Source: Schizochytrium sp. TIO01 (lineage: Eukaryota > Sar > Bigyra > Thraustochytrida > Thraustochytriidae). From it: a DNA stretch of 64,000 nucleotides. The notes beneath the pieces were generated by a model. That model was not told the DNA's origin. It searched no databases and saw only the letters and a list, made by a program, of their open reading frames with translations. A program made the position numbers and the translations under genes. Shown here one piece after another: positions 57,532-64,000 of the stretch (within the stretch, counting starts at the first letter, position 1; each line of letters opens with the position of its first letter). The DNA lies in contig SMSO01000025.1 in the NCBI GenBank assembly GCA_004764695.1, forward strand, positions 3,493,102 to 3,557,101. The letters are read 5' to 3'.

Positions 57532-60500
57532 CTAATTGATGTGCAGGGGCGCTGGGAACTCATAGGTGGTATTGCAAATAGCGATAGGAGGTCTATCCCC
57601 GGAACCACAAATGTACTGAAGTTCGCAGAACGTTCTTTTAAGCTCATGACAGGCTCCTAAGTATGAACCACGGTCCGCGCGACACAAGATACTTTCAGTC
57701 AGCAAGGCGTGATCATCTACATTTGGGATAGGATCTCCTCGTGGAATAATGTTGACAGCAAATGAATCAAGCTTGGTTTGATCAAGACCAAACTTTTCCC
57801 GAGAAAGCAGTGAGTTTGGACCCGAAATGCCGATCGCAGGGATACTCTCAGCTGCTCCAACAAGCATAGCAATACCACCCCCTAGAGAGTGTCCCGTTAT
57901 TGCAATAAAGGCATCAGGATTCTTGTTTCGTAACGAACGTACGAAATTGGTCAGATCTGCTTGGTAGCTCAGTTTACTTGACGGAGCCGTCTCAAGGACG
58001 TTCATGTAGCGAATCAGTGAAGGAATGACTGCGTTCCACACGGCGCCAAATGGAAGAACATAGCGTAACCATTGAAAAAGCATTGCAGGAAACCAAATCT
58101 GCATATCGGAAAGTAAGTCATACGTGTTGATTGTACCTCGAATTGCCACTAAAAACACCTCTCGGTCGCTTGTTTTGCTTCCATTCGGTTGAGAGGGAAT
58201 GTGCAAAAGCTTAAACACTGCCGATGAGAGACGAGGGGCTGCATATCGATCATATTGCTCTGGAGGTATGTAATGAACGACATCCGGCCCAAACCAGCGG
58301 TCGAGCTGCATTTGCGAGGTTTGGGCATGGGAATAAGCCAAGTCAGATAAAAAGATAAAATCCATGGTGGTAAGCTTTGCTTCTTGTAGAGGCGCAAAGT
58401 TATTGATGTTTTCGAGATTTCCATCAAAAGTAAGACCAGAGTCATCCTTTCCAGCATACAAGGTATCGAAAAGTGTACAAACTGGGTACATAAATCCCAC
58501 TTTGCCTCGGGTTGGGGTAGGAACATAGTGAGTCTTATGAGTAGCATTGCCAAGCAATGGTACACCTTCGTAATCCGAAAGAGTTGTATCCTGGTCTACA
58601 CTAAATCCAACGAGAATGATCATAAAAATCACAGCAAGAGCAAAGCAACCAATCCAGAACGTCCGCATTTGTTGTTGGGCCATGCGTGTAAGCACGAGAT
58701 GGACGCGGCGACCTCCATTGCTTACTTTGGCTGACGTGGCCTGTCGCATCGGACTCGTCATAGACATAAGCCGCGAATTTGTGTTCAGCCCGACAGATGC
58801 CCCATGTTCCTGCCTGTGATTGGTACGGTTTGCACTTTCATGACTGCGGTGGTGTTTGTGGTGGTGTTTTCCTTCCCGGGAAGACGACTGATCAAGTCCG
58901 AAGGTGGAGGAGATGTTTTGAGTAGCAGCCGAAGCCTCAGCAGCTGCAGAACCTTGATTTTCTTCGACCAAATCAAAGAGAGGAAGCTCCAGAGATTCAA
59001 ATGCTTTCGTACCGAAGGTCTCAACGAGACTTGGTACATTAAAAATAAAGCGATGCAGGGACAAAATGCAAGCAAATGCAAAAAATGCTGCGTATCCGCC
59101 GACACCAAGCTGAGAGAATCCATACATAGGAACTGCCACAAAAATGCCAAAACTTATCATGAGCAAAATCACAGCGACCCACATTTTAGGCTCAGCGTAG
59201 ACAAATCGAGATTCACGCATGGATTTTACCCGCTCATAATTATCTATGTCAAAGTGCAGGGAAGACTGGTCATCTGAATCGCTAGAAGAGTTTCTGGAAT
59301 TGCCATTGTCTCCCTCATCGTCATCACCCGGGAAATCTTCGATACTCTCTAGACTTACAAAATCATTACCCTGGGCATCCTCTTCCTCATCACCACGACC
59401 TGTTTCCATGTCATGAAAGCGATCATTATCTTCGTCACGACCAGACAAGCCTTGATCTTCTGCATTACTACTCTGCCCCGCGTCTACAAAGGGATTACGA
59501 GACCGGGAGCTCACCGACGCAGCTCGTGCGCCTTGGCCGTGAGAGTTCGACGCCTGTCCTAGTTGAGATGGCACTGATGAATGCTGATTTTGATCTTGAT
59601 GTTCTTCCTTTGGAGGGGGTGCAGGAAGACCTGCAGCCAGAATGGGTGTTCGAGTAACACCAAGTACGCCGCGAGAACCCCGTTCAAATTCTTGCATCCA
59701 GGCAAGATTGTGACCAATCCAAGTCACAAAGATCGCAAAAGAAACGAGACCTGAAAGTACGACAAAAATGGTAGGAATAAAAGAAGAGTAAACGAGGTAG
59801 CCAATTACAACAAGCCATATCAGAAACGAGGAAAATACCACACACGCAAAGGAACTCTTCACAACCGAACGTCGAATAGAGCCTCGGAAGCGAGAGCGTG
59901 AAAGACAGCACAGAAAAAGTACAGAGAATGCTTGGCGACTCAGGATTGGCCGCGGCTTGAGAACCTTATCGACATTCCATAAGCGACGAGGCTTCACCTG
60001 CTCATAAAAGCAGCGAGCTACTGGGCTTAGCTCTTGCTTCGTTAGATGCTTAATAACGGTTTCCTCGTCAAGGTCGTGCCCTTCGAGTGCTGGGTCAAGC
60101 CCAGGCCAGTACGTAAACGCAAAACGAGTGCGAAAGCGATGGCGAATTAGCTGGTAAAATGCCCGCCAAAGAGTATGAGCCCGTGGCACACATGTTTGCA
60201 TAATTTTTAGGCACGAGTATACCTCAATCCAAATTGTATACAAGGTAGTAAGCGCAAAGAGAATTAGTGAAGACCACAGAGCTGCTAGCAAAGCATTTGT
60301 GATCGGCGCAGGGTCCCTTAAAAGAAAGCTAACCGCAAAGGTTCCTAGAGGAATAAACAAAATTAATGTGAGAATAAACCAATCGCGAACCGTTGAACTA
60401 ACCAGTGTCATTGTGTTAATGAACTCAAAGTCATTCCAAATATCATTCAAGTAGCCAATCACCAGAGTTGACATGATTGAGAGACTTTCTACAAAATGTG

Positions 60501-61359
60501 GCATAGCCAGCAAGGTCATCAGAGTGGCAAGCCTTTCCTCTATAGAATTTGCACTACGAATTCCAACTAAAAACACACCAAGACCATACTGCACAGGAAT
60601 GAGAATACAAAACACTACCGTCGCCCCAACTAAGAATAGCACAACGTAGACGTAGAGAAACTTGAGAAAGAAGATCCATCCTCCGTATGTGGACGCTCGT
60701 TTTACAGTCAAGAGGACCTTTTGTTGCTGTTGAGGAATCTGTTGCATTGCTGCCCAATTAGGGTCGCCCTGAGACTCACTGCCAGCATTTCCAGAGTTCT
60801 GATATGCTAGCCCAAAGATCAATTGGTGTCGCATGCCGTTCAAGACAACGTTGTTCCGGTATCTATAGAGCGAGGATCTCAGCGTGAAGTGGTCAAGCAA
60901 ATCAAAATAAGGTCCATCTTGTTGTGACATCGATGTTGGACTTCGCCTTCGAAGTTGATGTTGCCGGCCTTGCGCCTGTTCCGCTGTCTGAGAAGATTTG
61001 GCGCGTGCTCCACTCGTACCCTCGTCTGCCGTATCAAAGGACTCGCTTCTGATTGAATTTGTACTTGCTCTGTAGTAATTCCTTCCATCTACGTCAGACG
61101 TAGATGAACTCGAGGACGAAGAACTGCCGTTCTTGGAGTTTCCGTGGCGACTCTGGCTCATTCTGCGCTCAAAGGCTTCAACAGCGTAGTTGACCTCTTC
61201 CTCAAGGGCATCATCATCCAAAAGACGCTCCTCGTGGCTAATGTGTGTGTCACGACCCATTAAATCTGGTGACGAAGTTTGGCTCCAACCTCGTTGGTGT
61301 CGTGACAACCCTCGTCCACCATAGTCACGATCATCTTGCCGGCCGCCTTGCCCGCTCAT
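57532..61359 (-). CDS. Multi-pass membrane protein with C-terminal class 3 lipase domain (1275 aa)
   Basis: Probable membrane-bound (phospho)lipase. ATG at 61359; the frame is open to TAA 61480-61482 but has no other ATG. Residues 1-150 are polar and Ser-rich. Membrane segments at about 228-268 (two), 280-303, 326-347, 355-380, 475-487, 503-526, 530-552, then an acidic low-complexity cytosolic-type loop (570-725), segments at 736-755 and 762-790, a His/Ser-rich loop, and a final segment near 905-930. The C-terminal 340 residues are the hydrolase: FLVAIRGT oxyanion strand, nucleophile elbow GHSLGGG with Ser1158, likely Asp1209 in IIPRGDPIPNVD, and a C-terminal His such as His1238 in a Cys-rich CHELKRTFCELQYICG segment. 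The triad order fits alpha/beta hydrolases of the class 3 (Rhizopus-type) lipase family. Cys spacing after the Asp suggests the catalytic domain faces the lumen or outside. Substrate unknown. Confidence 0.9.
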   Translation of the reverse strand: MSGQGGRQDDRDYGGRGLSRHQRGWSQTSSPDLMGRDTHISHEERLLDDDALEEEVNYAVEAFERRMSQSRHGNSKNGSSSSSSSSTSDVDGRNYYRASTNSIRSESFDTADEGTSGARAKSSQTAEQAQGRQHQLRRRSPTSMSQQDGPYFDLLDHFTLRSSLYRYRNNVVLNGMRHQLIFGLAYQNSGNAGSESQGDPNWAAMQQIPQQQQKVLLTVKRASTYGGWIFFLKFLYVYVVLFLVGATVVFCILIPVQYGLGVFLVGIRSANSIEERLATLMTLLAMPHFVESLSIMSTLVIGYLNDIWNDFEFINTMTLVSSTVRDWFILTLILFIPLGTFAVSFLLRDPAPITNALLAALWSSLILFALTTLYTIWIEVYSCLKIMQTCVPRAHTLWRAFYQLIRHRFRTRFAFTYWPGLDPALEGHDLDEETVIKHLTKQELSPVARCFYEQVKPRRLWNVDKVLKPRPILSRQAFSVLFLCCLSRSRFRGSIRRSVVKSSFACVVFSSFLIWLVVIGYLVYSSFIPTIFVVLSGLVSFAIFVTWIGHNLAWMQEFERGSRGVLGVTRTPILAAGLPAPPPKEEHQDQNQHSSVPSQLGQASNSHGQGARAASVSSRSRNPFVDAGQSSNAEDQGLSGRDEDNDRFHDMETGRGDEEEDAQGNDFVSLESIEDFPGDDDEGDNGNSRNSSSDSDDQSSLHFDIDNYERVKSMRESRFVYAEPKMWVAVILLMISFGIFVAVPMYGFSQLGVGGYAAFFAFACILSLHRFIFNVPSLVETFGTKAFESLELPLFDLVEENQGSAAAEASAATQNISSTFGLDQSSSREGKHHHKHHRSHESANRTNHRQEHGASVGLNTNSRLMSMTSPMRQATSAKVSNGGRRVHLVLTRMAQQQMRTFWIGCFALAVIFMIILVGFSVDQDTTLSDYEGVPLLGNATHKTHYVPTPTRGKVGFMYPVCTLFDTLYAGKDDSGLTFDGNLENINNFAPLQEAKLTTMDFIFLSDLAYSHAQTSQMQLDRWFGPDVVHYIPPEQYDRYAAPRLSSAVFKLLHIPSQPNGSKTSDREVFLVAIRGTINTYDLLSDMQIWFPAMLFQWLRYVLPFGAVWNAVIPSLIRYMNVLETAPSSKLSYQADLTNFVRSLRNKNPDAFIAITGHSLGGGIAMLVGAAESIPAIGISGPNSLLSREKFGLDQTKLDSFAVNIIPRGDPIPNVDDHALLTESILCRADRGSYLGACHELKRTFCELQYICGSGDRPPIAICNTTYEFPAPLHIN

Positions 61360-63511
61360 GCTGTGTGTCGCACCCCCAGAGGCAGTCTCTACCGGAGAAG
61401 ACCTGCTATCCGAATCGCGATACGACTCGGCGAGTTGGGCTATAGGTTTGCTTGACGCTCTGCAAGATCTTTGAGATTTTTACATCCAAAACCAAGTGTC
61501 CTCCGATTCCTATTGATTGCTACCAACTCATTGCAATATCGGTCTTGACTGAATAAATGATTCTGATCTTTCTTCACTATGGTTGCAACAAGAGAATTGA
61601 TGATGTTGCACAGCCCGCAATATAATGGTGTGGATGGAAGTGAAGATGCTTCGTGACAAATGCAGGAAGCACCATCCCATTTCCTCTTGTTGCCAGGACA
61701 TCATAAAAGACACGAGTTTCCTCAGGGAGGGTTGGCATTCATTCTGTCGAGCGAGTCTGAGGAAATGAATCTATACGTACTACTCCTACAGAAGAAAGGT
61801 GGTGGGATCGGAGGCTTAGAGTTCACCTACTGACCGTTATGCGCTGAGTGGGAATGGCGGCGTTGATCGTCGTGACCATCGCCATATACCATAGTTTTGC
61901 TGGATGGACCTAATCGTGCTCAGGTTTAATTTAATGACCATGAGATCTCTGCAATCTGGCAAAATCTCGCGGAGCATTCCTTTGTACACAAGCGACCATC
62001 ATGCTCAAGAGGACCGACCATCAGGGCTACTTCTATGAGTAGTATGCAGGTGCCATCAAGTCCTCAAGGTTGGAATATCATCTTTCTACATTACATTGAG
62101 TTCGGCACTAGATCAGCTGTTAGTTGAGCAAACGCGGGGAAAGGTTAATAGACAAAGATTGACCCCAAAAGCATCGACTTGGAGCTTTTACTTCCATCCA
62201 AGTGTCTCGTCAGCAATTTATCAAAGAGAAACCACCAAAATTGACTAAAATCACATCGCCACGAAGTACCTATAACTCACTCCTGCTCCTTGGACAGGGA
62301 AATTAATACTCCTACGACAGTGCGTACCTATCTATGTAGGGTGTATAGATCACCTCAGAATCCCGTGTATGGAAGCAGAATCCATCTCACAAAAGCCATC
62401 TCGTCAGGCTTGAAGAATAAAGAGCGCTCGTCACGCTCCCTCGCCTCGCTCTCCTTCCCAAGCCCAGCAGTAGACAGACCTGTTCACTGTCAAGCAGCTC
62501 CAAAACACACTGCGCAAAGCGACGATGATCACAAATTGAGAAAAAGAAAGTGAGAAAATGGAGAGACCAAGACTCGCCGCGGAACGATCCACGAGAGTTC
62601 CGCTGCAAGTTCCTTGTGATTTTCCCTTTCTTGGTAGTAGGCCCTTAAGAGCTCGTATGCATGAAGAATGGTACCAATGGGGGTCCCGTGGGACTTAATA
62701 TACTATAGGCTAAATAGTAGAAATGGTAGGAAGCAAGCAAGACGGGAAAAGCGCAATAATCGATTGATTGATCAATCGACAGCGATTTGACGAGCACCAA
62801 AGTGAAGTTGGTCTCGTGGTTGATCGCGAGGAGCGGAGTAGCCGAGGCACGGATCAGCCCGGGCCTTTGGTGCGGCTCGGGGAGCTTCACTTGAGGTGCG
62901 AGAGAGCTAGCTCGGGGCCCTCCTCCTCCTCCTCCTCCTCCCTCCTCAAGCGCGTCTTCTGACTGCGCATCCTCGTGTTGTTAGGTTTCTCAGAGCTTTG
63001 CTTTCGCCTCCGACTGCAAAGCGAAGCCCGCTGTTACGTGTCTTCAATTCAACACAACCTTGAAGGTATATATTTGGGCCGGGAGAGCCCTGTTTTTGCA
63101 GAGCGGAGGGAGTTAGGATCTTCAGCTGTTTGTCTGCGTTTCATCTCGTGCGCGCTTTCGATCCTTTGACCCTCTATACATACAAACATTCATACAAAGG
63201 TCCTTACTCGCGTCAACTTTCGATCAAATCCTGACGCCCGAGATCAACTTTTTAGATTACAACTGATTGAGCTCTTGAACGCGTTCTCGCGAGTCAGTTT
63301 TGGTATCTGGAGCACTTCTGTACAGCGTGGATCGTGGCTATCAAAGAGTAATAATTAACTTCGGTGGGGTTAAAATCTGCTGTCGTGAAGGTCAATTTTT
63401 CTAAGCTCTGAACAGGTTCAGGTCCGAGTTGAGTAGTTTTACAGAATCAATACTGACAAGATCCGTCTTTATCTTTGGGCAACTAGTTAGAGAAGAAGTA
63501 AACACGCAGCA
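61360..63511. other. Divergent promoter region between lipase and the right-edge gene
   Basis: 2.15 kb between two start codons on opposite strands. Short ORFs on both strands lack domains. A (TCC)n run lies at 62925-62945. The last 300 bases before 63512 probably include that gene's 5' leader; an in-frame stop (TAG 63488-63490) shows its start is not further upstream without splicing. No RNA gene seen. Confidence 0.5.
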
Positions 63512-64000
63512 ATGTCTCATCCTCGTCAGGGCGGCGAGAAGCTTGACGACGCAGCTGCCGCAGCTGCTGATATTGGCGATGGTCTTCTGATTGACGGTGA
63601 TGATGATCTTCTTGACTATTTTCTGGGCAACGAAGGCGGAGCTGATGGGATCGACCTAGATCTCAAGGGCCTTCCACCTCTGAGCATGGATGAGGTCAAC
63701 GATGGCATGGCAGGCTTGCTTAGGGAAGGACCAGGTGGCATGCCGGGTGCCTCGGCCTTTGATAGCTCCTACATGGCTCCATATGGCGGCAGCGAACATA
63801 ACATCTCAGATCAATATGGAGCAAGTATGCACCCGCAACATCCTCAGCAGCACCTTTCCCCGGCTTCTCAAGCGCAGCAAAGACATCAACAACCCGCAAG
63901 TTCCTCAGTTGGCTGGTCAAACCCGCAAAGCACATGGAATCCCTCACCACAGCCCCCTCAACCCGCAGGATACGCTGCCGTAGCAGCTCCAATGAGCACC
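63512..64000 (+). CDS. Low-complexity acidic and Q/P-rich protein, 3'-partial
   Basis: ATG at 63512 with an in-frame stop 24 bases upstream; open for 163 codons to the right edge. It starts MSHPRQGGEKLDDAAAAAAD, followed by an acidic-hydrophobic patch (GDDDLLDYFLGNEGG, about 28-43), then a second one (IDLDLKGLPPLSMDEVN, about 47-63). Residues 65-160 are Gly/Met/Ser/Gln/Pro/His-rich (PQHPQQHLSPASQAQQRHQQ, NPQSTWNPSPQPPQP). Acidic patches with bulky hydrophobics followed by Q/P-rich sequence are typical of transcription activators, so a nuclear regulator is a reasonable inference. The functional domain, if any, lies beyond the window. Wobble positions favour C/G and codon use matches the other genes, supporting real coding. 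Confidence 0.75.
   Translation, partial: MSHPRQGGEKLDDAAAAAADIGDGLLIDGDDDLLDYFLGNEGGADGIDLDLKGLPPLSMDEVNDGMAGLLREGPGGMPGASAFDSSYMAPYGGSEHNISDQYGASMHPQHPQQHLSPASQAQQRHQQPASSSVGWSNPQSTWNPSPQPPQPAGYAAVAAPMST

Overview
This is eukaryotic DNA. Long single-exon genes are separated by large non-coding stretches, the tRNA carries an anticodon-loop intron and a pol III terminator, and microsatellites are abundant. The protein set (class I-type PI3-kinase, double-cassette ABCA transporter, multi-pass class 3 lipase, WW-membrane protein, Q-rich nuclear-type proteins) fits a free-living protist. A stramenopile such as a thraustochytrid is my best inference, because its genes are intron-poor, but no marker in the window proves it.

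Layout. 1-1866 (+) is the C-terminal part of a PI3-kinase catalytic subunit, entering from the left edge. 2599-3966 (-) is a Q-rich probable nuclear regulator, convergent with it. From 3967 to 40221, about 36 kb, I find only one solid gene: a tRNA-Ser(UGA) with a 35-nt intron at 29102-29218. The rest is AT-rich tracts, GC-richer islands with overlapping meaningless ORFs, and simple repeats. The largest repeats are a perfect (TGAT)x105 array and an (AAAC)x60 array. 40222-45918 (-) is a full ABCA-type transporter. 45919-54453 is another gene-poor stretch with a few exon-like or decayed ORFs. The right end is denser: a small coiled-coil protein (54454-54978, -), a WW-domain membrane protein (55966-57144, +), a convergent 1275-residue membrane lipase (57532-61359, -), and a divergent low-complexity acidic protein (63512 to the right edge, +).

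There are no operons. Several genes relate to lipids or membranes (phosphoinositide kinase, ABCA transporter, lipase), but nothing in the arrangement shows a shared pathway. I did not find a convincing new defence or mobile system. The points most worth following are the gene desert with its repeat arrays, an over-represented AACTTGAA motif, the paired RRxS and sumoylation-type motifs of the Q-rich protein, the extra exoplasmic N-terminus of the ABC transporter, the in-frame ORF upstream of the WW gene, and two possible broken or spliced genes near 49.4-51.4 kb.
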